From assembly GCA_024644045.1 (NCBI GenBank), contig JAHELT010000288.1:19859-83858 (forward strand): a stretch of 64,000 bases of DNA, given 5' to 3'. The DNA is from Chromatiales bacterium. GTDB taxonomy: Bacteria > Pseudomonadota > Gammaproteobacteria > JAHELT01. The position numbers were made by a program, and so were the translations under genes. Below the pieces are notes generated by a model. That model was not told where the DNA came from, did no database searches, and was given only the letters and a program-made list of their open reading frames with translations. Positions 1 through 9,012 of the stretch are shown here, in pieces. Numbering within the stretch: position 1 is the first letter of the stretch; the number at the start of each line of letters is the position of its first letter.

Positions 1-1161
1 GCGCTGCTCGCGTCGCTCGCACTGGTGCTCAGCGACGCGCTCGGTTTCGGCGCCGTCGAAGTGCAGGCGGTGGCGCTCCTGGCCACCGTCGATTTCGACT
101 ATACGCTGCTCCAGGGCATGCTCAGCTTTCTGCTGTTTGCCGGCGCCCTGCACATCGATCTCGACGATCTCGCCGAGCGTAAAGGGATCATCGGCACGCT
201 GGCGACAATCAGCGTGATCGCGTCGACCTTTCTGGTGGGCACGGCGGCGTGGTTCCTGTTCGCCTGGCTGGGGCTGCCGGTGCCGCTGGTCTGGTGCCTG
301 GTGTTCGGCGCGCTCATCTCGCCGACCGATCCGATCGCGGTGCTCGGCATACTGAAGCGCGCCGGCGCGCCAAAGAGCCTGGAGACCAAGATCGCCGGTG
401 AATCGCTGTTCAACGACGGTGTCGCGGTGGTGGTGTTTCTGGTGCTGTTCGAAATCGCCAGCGGCACGCAGGAGCCGTCTTTCGCGCATATCGCGCTGCT
501 GTTCGTGCAGGAAGCCGTGGGGGGTGCGCTGCTCGGCCTGGCGCTCGGCTTCCTCGTCTACCGCATGCTGCGCAGTGTCGACAACTACCAGGTCGAAGTG
601 CTGTTGACGCTCGCGCTGGTGATGGGCGGCTATGCGCTCGCGACCGCGCTGCATCTTTCCGGGCCGGTCGCCATGGTCGTCGCGGGTCTGATGATCGGCA
701 ATCAGGGGCGCCGCTTTGCGATGTCGAGCACTACGCGCGAGCATCTCGACACGTTCTGGGAACTCATCGACGAGACCCTGAACGCCGTCCTGTTCGTGTT
801 GATCGGGCTCGAGATGGTGGTGCTGACCTTCACCGGCAACCTGTTGCTGGCCGGACTGCTGGCGATCCCCGTGGTGCTGCTCGTACGCTGGCTGTGCGTG
901 GCCACGCCGGTCACCCTGATGCGCAACCGCTACGAGTTCACGCCGAATGCGATCAAGATCATGACCTGGGGCGGGTTGCGCGGCGGGATCTCTGTGGCAC
1001 TCGCGTTGTCGCTGCCCGCGGGCGCCGCGCGCGAGCAGATTCTCACCGTGACCTACCTGGTGGTGATCTTCTCGATCGTCGTGCAGGGTCTGACGATCGG
1101 TCCTTACATTCGACGCCTGCAGAGAACCGTCGAACCGGACGACCCGCCAGTCGACCACTGA
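1..1161 (+). CDS. CPA1-family Na+/H+ antiporter, 5' truncated
   Basis: Cation:proton antiporter of the inner membrane, exchanging Na+ (or K+) for H+. The frame is open from the first base, so the N-terminus lies outside the window; the first in-window start codon (GTG at 25) is probably internal. The protein is almost entirely hydrophobic helices. The family signatures are visible: a SPTDP motif in the fifth-helix region and a GESLFNDG motif carrying the paired polar/acidic residues of the ion site. A short hydrophilic C-terminal tail ends in VDH, so there is no large regulatory C-terminal domain. Ion specificity cannot be read from the sequence. The following 330 bases are non-coding. Confidence 0.85.
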   Translation, partial: ALLASLALVLSDALGFGAVEVQAVALLATVDFDYTLLQGMLSFLLFAGALHIDLDDLAERKGIIGTLATISVIASTFLVGTAAWFLFAWLGLPVPLVWCLVFGALISPTDPIAVLGILKRAGAPKSLETKIAGESLFNDGVAVVVFLVLFEIASGTQEPSFAHIALLFVQEAVGGALLGLALGFLVYRMLRSVDNYQVEVLLTLALVMGGYALATALHLSGPVAMVVAGLMIGNQGRRFAMSSTTREHLDTFWELIDETLNAVLFVLIGLEMVVLTFTGNLLLAGLLAIPVVLLVRWLCVATPVTLMRNRYEFTPNAIKIMTWGGLRGGISVALALSLPAGAAREQILTVTYLVVIFSIVVQGLTIGPYIRRLQRTVEPDDPPVDH

Positions 1162-1493
1162 TCAGCGGCCGGGGTAGCGCGATTGGCGGTTTGGAAAGGC
1201 CGCCTGGCCGGCGACTCACCGCTGACCGGGATTCGGTGTGATTTCCGCTTGCCACCAGGGCACCGCAGACCTTTGCGACCGTATCCCGGACGCCACTGGT
1301 GCAGGCCGTTACGCGACTGGGAAGATGGTCAGTCTTTACCACATCGAAGTGCGGCACAAGGCTGTAGCAGTCGCAGGCGCGCTGGCCGCCTGTTTCCGTG
1401 GACTGCCGCCACGCGTCCTGCGCGGCGCCGTTTTCTCCAGTTCGACGTGCGGGGTGTGCTTGCAGGCGCCCGAATTCGGTTACCATCCGCGGC
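1162..1493. other. intergenic stretch, nothing recognised
   Basis: About 330 bases between the antiporter and the transglutaminase gene. Open frames here are short and lack coding character. No convincing terminator, tRNA or operator was seen. It presumably holds the promoter of the downstream transglutaminase gene. Confidence 0.4.
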
Positions 1494-4400
1494 ATGACTA
1501 TTCGCGTTGCCCTCGATCACTACACCGAGTACCGCTATGCGCGCCCGGTGGCGCTCACCCCGCACGTGATCCGGTTGCGTCCGGCCCCGCATTCACGCAC
1601 GCCGATTCACGCCTACTCGCTCAGCGTCGAGCCGGCGCAGCACTTCATCAACTGGCAGCAGGACCCGTTCGGCAACTTTCTCGCCCGCCTGGTGTTTCCC
1701 GAGAAGACCCGCAGGTTCAGCATCCGGGTAGATCTGGTCGCCGACATGACGGTGATCAACCCGTTCGATTTCTTTGTCGAGGAATCTGCCGAGCGCTTTC
1801 CGTTCGACTATGAGCCGCAGCTCAGGAAAGACCTCGCGCCGTACCTGGCGGTCGATGAAGACGGTCCGCGGTTGCGTGAATGGGTGGCGGCGGTGGAGCG
1901 CAGCCCCCGGCCCATCGTCGAGTTCCTGGTGTCGCTCAATCAGCGCCTGGAGCGGGACATCGAGTACCTGATCCGCATGGAGCCGGGGGTGCAGAGCTGC
2001 GAGGACACGCTCGGCCTGGCGCGCGGGTCCTGCCGTGACAGCGGCTGGCTGCTGGTCCAGGCGCTGCGCCATCTGGGGCTCGCCGCGCGCTTCGTGTCCG
2101 GCTACCTGGTGCAGCTGGCGCCCGATGTCGAAGCGCTGGACGGCCCCAGCGGTCCGCGTGAGGACTTCACCGACCTGCACGCCTGGGCGGAGGTCTACAT
2201 CCCGGGTGCCGGCTGGGTGGGGCTCGACCCGACGTCCGGGCTGTTCGCCGGCGAGGGGCACATCCCGCTCGCCTGCACGCCGCACCCGATGAGCGCCGCG
2301 CCGGTGACGGGCGCGACCGAGGACGTCGAAACCGAGTTCACGTTCCACAACCAGGTCAAGCGAATCCACGAGGATCCGCGCGTGACCCGGCCCTACAGCG
2401 AACCGCAGTGGGCGGCGATCGACCGGCTGGGCGAGGCGGTCGACGCGCAACTGCAGGCCGGCGACGTCCGCCTCACCATGGGCGGGGAACCGACCTTCGT
2501 GTCGATCGACGACATGGAAGGCGCGGAGTGGAACACCGCCGCGCTCGGCGACGATAAGCGCCGTCTCGCGGGCAGGCTTTTCGAGCGCCTGCGCGAGTGC
2601 TTTGCGCCGGGCAGCATCCCGCACTACGCGCAGGGAAAGTGGTACCCCGGCGAACCGCTGCCGCGCTGGGCGCTGTCCTGCTACTGGCGCGCGGACGGGC
2701 ATCCCCTGTGGCAGCAGCCGGCGCTGCTGGCCGCCGACGATCACCGTCCGCCGGCCGACCTCGATCGGGCGAAGGCGTTCGCCGTCACCCTGGTGAAGCA
2801 GCTGGGCCTTGCCGAGGCGTATCTGATCGAAGCCTTCGAGGATGCGCGGTACTACCGGCGCCTCGCAGAGCAGCTGCCCGTGAACCTGGATACGGACGCT
2901 GCCGAGGCCTTGCCCGAGCCCGAGCAGCAGCGCCTGGCGCAGCTGCTGGAACGCGGGCTCGACCGGCCGGCCGGCTTCGTGCTGCCGCTCGGCTGGGAGG
3001 ACGACGAGGGCTGGCGCAGCAGCGCCTGGCCGTTGCGCGAGGACCGGCTGGAGCTTATTCCGGGCGACTCGCCGCTGGGGCTGCGTCTGCCGCTCGAGCG
3101 CCTGCCGTGGCTGCCGCCCGAGGCGCGCCCGCTCACTGCGCAGCGCGATCCCTTCGAACCGCGCGAGCCGCTCGGTACGGCGCCGTCGGCCGGCGGCCGA
3201 GAGGCGGTCAGCGCCGCCGCGCCGCCGGAGCCGGAGTCCGAGCTGCTGCACGTGCTGCACACCGCACTCAGCGTCGAGTCCCGCGACGGATTAATGTGCG
3301 TGTTCATGCCGCCGCTTACGCATCTGGAGCACTGGCTGGCGCTGCTGCAGGCTATCGAGCAGAGCGCACAGGCGCTGGGGCAGGCGGTGCGCCTCGAGGG
3401 ATACCCGCCGCCCGTTGATCAACGCCTGCGGCATTTTTCGATCACCCCCGACCCGGGCGTTATCGAGGTGAACGTGCAGCCGGCGGCGAGCTGGTCGGAG
3501 CTGGTGGCGACCACGCGCACCCTGTACGAGGAGGCCCGCCTGGCGCGCCTGGGCACGGAAAAGTTCATGCTCGACGGCCGCCACAGCGGCACCGGCGGCG
3601 GCAACCATGTGACCCTGGGCGGACCCGCGCCGGCCGACAGCCCGCTGGTGCGCAGACCCCATCTGTTGCGCTCCCTGATCACCTACTGGCAGCAGCACCC
3701 GGCACTTTCCTACCTGTTCTCGGGTAGCTTCATCGGGCCGACCAGCCAGGCGCCGCGGGTGGACGAGGCGCGCGACGACAATCTGTACGAGCTGGAAATC
3801 GCCTTCGCTCAGCTGCCGCAGGGCGACTGCGAGCAGCCGTGGCTGATCGACCGGGTGCTGCGTAATCTGCTGGTCGATCTCACCGGCAATACGCACCGCG
3901 CCGAGTTCTGTATCGACAAGCTGTACCCGCCGCACTCGGCGCTCGCACGCCGCGGACTGCTCGAGTTCCGCGCGTTCGAGATGCCGCCGCACTGGCAGAT
4001 GAGCGCGCTGCAGATGGTGTTGCTGCGCGCGCTGGTGGCCCGCTTCTGGACGTCGCCGCATCGCCCCCGCCTGATCCGCTGGGGTACGGCGTTGCACGAC
4101 CGGTTCATGCTGCCGCACTTCGTCGCCGCCGATCTTCACGACGTGGTCGATGACTTGCGCGATGCGGGCTTTGCCTTCGAGCAGGTCTGGTTCGCGCCGT
4201 TTGTCGAATTCCGCTTCCCGGTGTTCGGGCGTGTCAGCGTCGCCGGCATGGAGCTCGAACTGCGCTGGGCGCTGGAGCCCTGGAACGTGCTCGGCGAGGA
4301 GATCTCGGCCCAGGGCACGGCCCGCTACGTCGACTCCTCCGTGGAACGGCTGCAGGTGCGCGTCGGCGGCCTGATCGAAGACCGCTTCGTGGTCACCTGC

Positions 4401-4775
4401 AACGGCCGCCGCGTGCCGCTGCAGCCGACCGGCCGCGAAGGCGAATACGTGGCCGGCGTCAGGTACAAAGCCTGGCAGCCGCCGTCCGGGCTGCACCCCA
4501 CCATCAAGGTGCACGTACCGCTGCGCTTCGACCTGGTGGACACGCGCAACCGGCGCTCACTGGGAGGCTGCACCTACCACGTCGCGCACCCCGGCGGGCG
4601 CAACTACGACACCTTCCCGGTCAATGCGTTCGAGGCGGAAGCCCGGCGCATCGCCCGCTTCTGGGATCACGGCCATACTGCCGGAACCATTGAAGTGCCG
4701 GCGGAAGAGCCGGCCTACGAGCATCCTTTCACGCTCGATCTGCGCCGCCCGGCGGGTGTCACGCAATCGCGATAG
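1494..4775 (+). CDS. transglutaminase-like / DUF2126 protein
   Basis: Large (1093 aa) cytoplasmic-looking protein combining an N-terminal bacterial transglutaminase-associated domain (about 1-85), a transglutaminase-like core with a visible catalytic triad (Cys180 in GSCRDSG, His229 in DLHAWAEVY, Asp245 in GLDPT), and a long DUF2126 region from about residue 310 to the end. The start MTIRVALDHYTEYRY matches the usual N-terminus of the family; the frame extends further upstream but without coding character. Such proteins sit in peptide-modification clusters with alpha-E and circularly permuted ATP-grasp proteins, both present nearby on the opposite strand. The family is thought to cleave or remodel amide bonds of a peptide tag; the substrate is unknown. 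Confidence 0.9.
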   Translation: MTIRVALDHYTEYRYARPVALTPHVIRLRPAPHSRTPIHAYSLSVEPAQHFINWQQDPFGNFLARLVFPEKTRRFSIRVDLVADMTVINPFDFFVEESAERFPFDYEPQLRKDLAPYLAVDEDGPRLREWVAAVERSPRPIVEFLVSLNQRLERDIEYLIRMEPGVQSCEDTLGLARGSCRDSGWLLVQALRHLGLAARFVSGYLVQLAPDVEALDGPSGPREDFTDLHAWAEVYIPGAGWVGLDPTSGLFAGEGHIPLACTPHPMSAAPVTGATEDVETEFTFHNQVKRIHEDPRVTRPYSEPQWAAIDRLGEAVDAQLQAGDVRLTMGGEPTFVSIDDMEGAEWNTAALGDDKRRLAGRLFERLRECFAPGSIPHYAQGKWYPGEPLPRWALSCYWRADGHPLWQQPALLAADDHRPPADLDRAKAFAVTLVKQLGLAEAYLIEAFEDARYYRRLAEQLPVNLDTDAAEALPEPEQQRLAQLLERGLDRPAGFVLPLGWEDDEGWRSSAWPLREDRLELIPGDSPLGLRLPLERLPWLPPEARPLTAQRDPFEPREPLGTAPSAGGREAVSAAAPPEPESELLHVLHTALSVESRDGLMCVFMPPLTHLEHWLALLQAIEQSAQALGQAVRLEGYPPPVDQRLRHFSITPDPGVIEVNVQPAASWSELVATTRTLYEEARLARLGTEKFMLDGRHSGTGGGNHVTLGGPAPADSPLVRRPHLLRSLITYWQQHPALSYLFSGSFIGPTSQAPRVDEARDDNLYELEIAFAQLPQGDCEQPWLIDRVLRNLLVDLTGNTHRAEFCIDKLYPPHSALARRGLLEFRAFEMPPHWQMSALQMVLLRALVARFWTSPHRPRLIRWGTALHDRFMLPHFVAADLHDVVDDLRDAGFAFEQVWFAPFVEFRFPVFGRVSVAGMELELRWALEPWNVLGEEISAQGTARYVDSSVERLQVRVGGLIEDRFVVTCNGRRVPLQPTGREGEYVAGVRYKAWQPPSGLHPTIKVHVPLRFDLVDTRNRRSLGGCTYHVAHPGGRNYDTFPVNAFEAEARRIARFWDHGHTAGTIEVPAEEPAYEHPFTLDLRRPAGVTQSR

Positions 4776-4807
4776 GCGTGCCTACCCCGGTGAGATAGAA
4801 TCCGGCA

Positions 4808-5551
4808 ATGACCTACTGCGTTGCCATCACCGTCGACGCCGGGCTTGTGTTTGCGTCGGATTCGCGCACCAATGCCGGCGTGGACCAGCTGAGCACCTAC
4901 AGCAAGATGTTCTGCTTCGAGGAGCCCGGCGAGCGTGTGCTGGTGCTGTTGACCGCCGGCAACCTGGCGACCAGCCAGGCGGTGGTGATGCAGCTCAAAC
5001 GCGACATGAAACAGGGCAAGCTGCCGAATCTCAGCAGTGTCGAGCACCTCAGCGAAGCGGCGGAGTACGTGGGTGAGATCAGTCTCGCGCAACAGCAGAA
5101 GCACGTGAACGCGGCGGCCGGCAGCGGTCTGGACACCAGCGCCAGCTTCGTGCTCGGCGGCCAGATCGGAAAAGCGCGGCCGAAAGTCTTCATGATCTAC
5201 CCGGAAGGCAACTTCATCTCGGCCACTGGCGAGACACCCTACCAGCAGATCGGCGAGATCAAGTACGGCAAGCCCATCCTGGATCGCATCATCCGCCCGG
5301 AGACCACGCTGGAGGAGGCGGCGCTGTGCGCCCTGGTGTCGATGGATTCGACCATGCGTTCCAACGCCACCGTGGGACCGCCGATCGAGGTACTGCTCTA
5401 CGAGGCCGGCAGCCTGCGCCTCGAGCGCCAGTTCTCCTTCGGCGCCGACCACCCCTACCTGCTGTCGCTCAAATCCGACTGGGAGCAGGCGCTGAAGCAG
5501 GCGTTTTCGACACTCCAGCACTTCGACTGGCACAGCCCGCTGCAGAACTGA
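4808..5551 (+). CDS. Anbu, proteasome-type (HslV-related) protease
   Basis: 247-aa Ntn-hydrolase fold protein, the bacterial ancestral beta-subunit (Anbu, COG3484) related to HslV and proteasome beta subunits. It begins MTYCVAITVDAG, so removal of Met would expose the candidate nucleophile Thr2. The downstream DSRTNAGVDQLSTYSKM segment carries the acidic residue and lysine typical of the active site. It follows the transglutaminase gene by 32 bases and is probably co-transcribed; a possible -10 (TAGAAT) lies just before the start. Anbu is recurrently linked to transglutaminase, alpha-E and ATP-grasp genes, as here. It assembles into open rings or helices in the species studied; its physiological substrate is not established. 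Confidence 0.88.
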   Translation: MTYCVAITVDAGLVFASDSRTNAGVDQLSTYSKMFCFEEPGERVLVLLTAGNLATSQAVVMQLKRDMKQGKLPNLSSVEHLSEAAEYVGEISLAQQQKHVNAAAGSGLDTSASFVLGGQIGKARPKVFMIYPEGNFISATGETPYQQIGEIKYGKPILDRIIRPETTLEEAALCALVSMDSTMRSNATVGPPIEVLLYEAGSLRLERQFSFGADHPYLLSLKSDWEQALKQAFSTLQHFDWHSPLQN

Positions 5552-5580
5552 AGCCGGCGCGCGCCGGGGGCGCGGGCGCT

Positions 5581-6594
5581 CTACTGAATCCCTCCCGCCG
5601 CCAGCAGGTCGTGCACGAAGCGCAGCTTGTCCGCCACCGGCGGCGGGATGACGAACGGGTAAGCATCGGCCAGCCCCATACTGCGGTTGAGCTCGTTGAA
5701 AGCGACGCTGAACGCCAGCCAGGTGTCCAGCAGGTCGTCGAACCCGCCGCTTTCCAGCGGCACCAGCCGATAGGCGGCCGCCGTCTCCAGACAATCGCGC
5801 AGGTGCAGGTAGTGGGCCCAGGTTTCCGCCCAGTCCTCGGCGGGGTGCGCCGAGGCGTAGGCGCTTATGTGCCGCTCGGTCCAGTCGGGTGCCGGTCCCT
5901 GCGCATAGTAGTCGGCCAGCGTCGCCTCATAGTCGGCGCGCTCGTCGCCGAACAGCGCGCGGCAGCTGTCCAGCGTCGCTGGCTCGTACACCAGGCGGTC
6001 GAAATAGTAGTGGGCGCTTTCGTGGCGGAAGTGCCCGAGCAGGGTGCGGTAGCGCTCGTTCATCTGCTTGCGCGTCATGGCGCGGATCACGTCGTCGGCC
6101 TCGGCCACGTTGATGGTGATGATTCCGCCGGCGTGGTGAATCGGCACATGCTCTTCCGACACCGTCGGGTTGCTGCGCTGGTCCTCGACCAGGTCGAAGG
6201 CCAGGCCGTGCGGCCAGCCGCGTGTCTGGCCGAGCACGGGCAGCCCGAGGTCCAGCAGCGAGTAGATCAGCCGGCGCTTGGCCACTTCGATCTTGTCCCA
6301 GTATTCGCGGCTCGGCGCGCTCGACAGGTTGGGGATGGTCCGGTTCAGGCGGCACGATACGCAGTAGTCGTCGGGATCGTCGGCGTGCACCAGCCAGTTG
6401 CAGTTAGCGTGCTCCAGCGCGTTGCGGCAATCGCGGTAGCTGGCCTGGCCGTCGGTCCAGGTGCCGTCGCCCGGGGCGGTCAGGGTCAGCAGGTCGAGGC
6501 GCCGCGGATCGAACCCGAGGCGCGCGCCGCAGTGCGTACAGCCGCGGTTGTGAAAAAAGACGGCCTGCCCGCAGGCGCAGCTAAACCGCTTCAT
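5581..6594 (-). CDS. putative zinc-binding metallopeptidase (Peptidase_Mx type)
   Basis: 337-aa protein with an N-terminal zinc ribbon (CAC...CTHCG, residues about 6-24) and a metalloprotease signature HESAHYYFD near the middle that fits HExxH with a following acidic residue. This is the architecture of the DUF/Peptidase_Mx family, often encoded beside alpha-E and ATP-grasp genes. The gene overlaps the start region of the Anbu-cluster minus-strand operon: its start lies inside the 3' end of the alpha-E gene (14-base overlap), which suggests translational coupling. It converges with the Anbu gene. Proteolytic function is inferred from the motif; the substrate is unknown. Confidence 0.82.
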   Translation of the reverse strand: MKRFSCACGQAVFFHNRGCTHCGARLGFDPRRLDLLTLTAPGDGTWTDGQASYRDCRNALEHANCNWLVHADDPDDYCVSCRLNRTIPNLSSAPSREYWDKIEVAKRRLIYSLLDLGLPVLGQTRGWPHGLAFDLVEDQRSNPTVSEEHVPIHHAGGIITINVAEADDVIRAMTRKQMNERYRTLLGHFRHESAHYYFDRLVYEPATLDSCRALFGDERADYEATLADYYAQGPAPDWTERHISAYASAHPAEDWAETWAHYLHLRDCLETAAAYRLVPLESGGFDDLLDTWLAFSVAFNELNRSMGLADAYPFVIPPPVADKLRFVHDLLAAGGIQ

Positions 6595-7522
6595 CGAGCT
6601 GCGGTATCAGCCAGGTGCTCTCGATCTGGGTATGGATCGCGCCGAGTTCGAGCTGCACGTTGTCGATGTAACGGTGCAGCGCTTCGCGCTCCAGGCCGGT
6701 CACGTCCAGATCGCCGATCATGCGCTGCACGCGGGCCAGGGCACGCAGCGGACCGTCGCTGCGCGGGAGCGGCTGCAGCGCCTGTTGTATCCGCTCGAGG
6801 TTGTGCGCCAGGGCGCGCGGGAAATGCGTATCCTGGATCAGAAAGGCGATGGTGGCCGGTGCGCGAATGCGCCGGCGCACATACTGGCGGTACATCTGAT
6901 ACCCGCTGAGCGCCTGCAGCACGTGCATCCACAGGCGATTCTCCAGCCGTTCCAGCTCCGCGCCCTTGGCGATCAGGGTGGCCGAGCCGACGTCGACGAT
7001 ACGCGTTGTCATGTCCGCCCGTTCCAGATGGCGGCCGGCGCGCACGAACTGGTAGGCATCGCCGTGGCTCATGGTGCCCGCCAGCAGCCCGGCGATCTGC
7101 TGGCACTGCGCAATGACCTGCGAAAGCACCTCGTACAACCCCTTGGGCAGGGTGCGGCCGCCTAGCTTGCGGCGGGCGAACAGGTACAACTCGTTCACGC
7201 ATTCCCAGCCTTCGCGGGGCACCAGGTCGCGGGTTGTGCGCACGTTCTCACGCGCCGCCACCAGGCAGCTCAATACCGAACTGGGACTGTCTCGGTCCGC
7301 CAGCATGAAGCGCAGCACGTTACGCTCGCCAGCGCTCTTGTAGCGTTTGTCGAAGATGGCCTCTGAGCCTGTGATGTCGACCAGCTGGCGCCACTCCAGG
7401 CCGACGCCGCGCGGCAGGTCGAGCATCAGATCGCGATAGACGCTGACGAGACGCGCACTGTTCTCGGCGCGCTCGACGTTGCGCGCCATCCAGTACAGCC
7501 GCTCGGCAACCCTCGACAGCAT
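6581..7522 (-). CDS. alpha-E domain protein (DUF403)
   Basis: 313-aa all-helical alpha-E protein. The start MLSRVAERLYWMARNVERAEN is the conserved N-terminus of the family; the frame extends upstream but that part is out-of-frame translation of the ATP-grasp gene. Its ATG overlaps the stop of the upstream ATP-grasp gene (TGATG), a classic coupled arrangement. Alpha-E proteins accompany circularly permuted ATP-grasp amidoligases and transglutaminases in predicted peptide-synthesis and peptide-removal systems. No catalytic residues are recognised, so a scaffold or partner role is inferred. Confidence 0.88.
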   Translation of the reverse strand: MLSRVAERLYWMARNVERAENSARLVSVYRDLMLDLPRGVGLEWRQLVDITGSEAIFDKRYKSAGERNVLRFMLADRDSPSSVLSCLVAARENVRTTRDLVPREGWECVNELYLFARRKLGGRTLPKGLYEVLSQVIAQCQQIAGLLAGTMSHGDAYQFVRAGRHLERADMTTRIVDVGSATLIAKGAELERLENRLWMHVLQALSGYQMYRQYVRRRIRAPATIAFLIQDTHFPRALAHNLERIQQALQPLPRSDGPLRALARVQRMIGDLDVTGLEREALHRYIDNVQLELGAIHTQIESTWLIPQLDEAV

Positions 7523-8976
7523 CAGTGCCGCACTTCCGCGTCGACGATCCAGGTGTCCTTGCTGCCGCCGCCCTGCGACGAGTTCACCACCAGGGAGCCG
7601 CGCACGAGCGCGACGCGCGTCAGTCCGCCCGCCGTCACGTAGGTACGCTCGGCCTGCAGAATGAACGGCCGCAGGTCCACGTGCCGTGGCTCCAGCTTGC
7701 CGTCGCACAAGGTCGGCGAGGTGGACAGCGTCAGGGTCGGCTGCGCCATGTAATTGCGCGGTGACTTGCGGATCAATGCCGCGAAGCGTTTACGCTCGGC
7801 CGCACTGGCATGGGGGCCTACCAGCATGCCGTAGCCGCCCGATTCATTGGCGGGCTTGACCACCAGCTGATCGAGGTTCTCGAGCACGTGCTGGCGCTGG
7901 TTCTTGTCCATGCACAGGTAGGACGGCACGTTGGGGATGACCGGGTCCTGGTCCAGGTAGTACTTGATCATCTTCGGCACGAAGGTGTAGACGATCTTGT
8001 CATCGGCCACGCCCGCGCCCGGTGCGTTGGCGAGCGCCACGTTGCCCTTGCGCCAGGCGCGCATCAGCCCGACCACGCCCAGCGCCGACTCGGGCCGGAA
8101 CACCTCCGGGTCCAGGAAGTCGTCGTTGATGCGGCGGTAGATCACATCGACGCGCTGCGGCCCGTGGATGGTGCGCATGTACACGACGTCGTCATCGCCC
8201 ACCGTCAGGTCACTGCCCTCGACCAGTTCCGCGCCCATGCGCTGGGCGAGAAAGCTGTGCTCGAAGTAGGCCGAGTTGTAGATGCCCGGCGTCAGCACGA
8301 CGATCTCGGGGTAGTCCAGCGGCCGCGGCGACAGCGATGCCAGCATGTCGAACAGCTGGGCAGGGTAGTCGTCGACCGGCTCGATGTGGTGCTTGCGGAA
8401 CAGCTCCGGGAACACGCGCTTGGTGACGCTGCGGTTCTCGATCATGTAGGACACGCCCGAGGGCACGCGCAGGTTGTCTTCCAGCACGTAAAGGGTCCCG
8501 TCCTTGTCGCGCACCAGATCCGAGCCGCAGATGTGCGCCCAGACGCCGTAGCGGGGTTTGACGCCCATGAGCTGCGGCAGAAACCCCTTTGATCCCTTGA
8601 GCACCGCGCGCGGAAACACCTTGTCCTTGATGATGCGCTGCTCGGTGTAAACGTCCTGGATGAAGTGGTTGAGCGCGGTCACGCGCTGCTCCAGCCCGCT
8701 CGCCACGTGTGCCCACTCGCGGTTCGAGAAGACCCGGGGGATGATGTCGAAAGGCCAGGCCCGGTCGATGTTCTCGCCCTGGCTGTACACGGTGAAGGTG
8801 ATCCCCATCTCCTCGATCGCCAGATCGGCCTGACGCTGGCGCCGCGCGAGCTGCTGATCACTCAGCGAGCGCAGGTACCTGGCCAGGCCACGCGCGGGCG
8901 CGCGCGCGTATCCGGGTGAGCTGATCAGCTCGTCATAACCGCCCTTCGGATCGTATTTCTGCCAGTCGATTCGCAT
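7522..8976 (-). CDS. circularly permuted ATP-grasp protein (DUF404/DUF407)
   Basis: 484-aa member of the circularly permuted ATP-grasp amidoligase family, predicted to form amide bonds using ATP. Recognisable conserved stretches are the N-terminal YDE(L)...R region, the SDLVRDKDGTLYVLEDN segment, the YRRINDDFLDPEVF segment and KPANESGGYGMLVGP, the last corresponding to the nucleotide-binding loop. It heads a minus-strand operon: ATP-grasp, alpha-E (one-base overlap), zinc peptidase. Together with the transglutaminase-DUF2126 and Anbu genes on the other strand it completes the conserved five-gene set. The product and acceptor are not known. Confidence 0.9.
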   Translation of the reverse strand: MRIDWQKYDPKGGYDELISSPGYARAPARGLARYLRSLSDQQLARRQRQADLAIEEMGITFTVYSQGENIDRAWPFDIIPRVFSNREWAHVASGLEQRVTALNHFIQDVYTEQRIIKDKVFPRAVLKGSKGFLPQLMGVKPRYGVWAHICGSDLVRDKDGTLYVLEDNLRVPSGVSYMIENRSVTKRVFPELFRKHHIEPVDDYPAQLFDMLASLSPRPLDYPEIVVLTPGIYNSAYFEHSFLAQRMGAELVEGSDLTVGDDDVVYMRTIHGPQRVDVIYRRINDDFLDPEVFRPESALGVVGLMRAWRKGNVALANAPGAGVADDKIVYTFVPKMIKYYLDQDPVIPNVPSYLCMDKNQRQHVLENLDQLVVKPANESGGYGMLVGPHASAAERKRFAALIRKSPRNYMAQPTLTLSTSPTLCDGKLEPRHVDLRPFILQAERTYVTAGGLTRVALVRGSLVVNSSQGGGSKDTWIVDAEVRH

Positions 8977-9012
8977 AAGCCGGCGATTATAGCCGCTGGA
9001 CGCAGGTCGGGC

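Noticed and set aside
1593..3260. 555-codon minus-strand frame in the transglutaminase gene
   Set aside because: Antisense artefact of GC-rich codon usage.
4781..4800. CTACCCCGGTGAGATAG as another TATCCCC-type site before the Anbu gene
   Set aside because: Spacing differs, and the right half overlaps a plausible -10 box; the gene has no link to the sulfur set.
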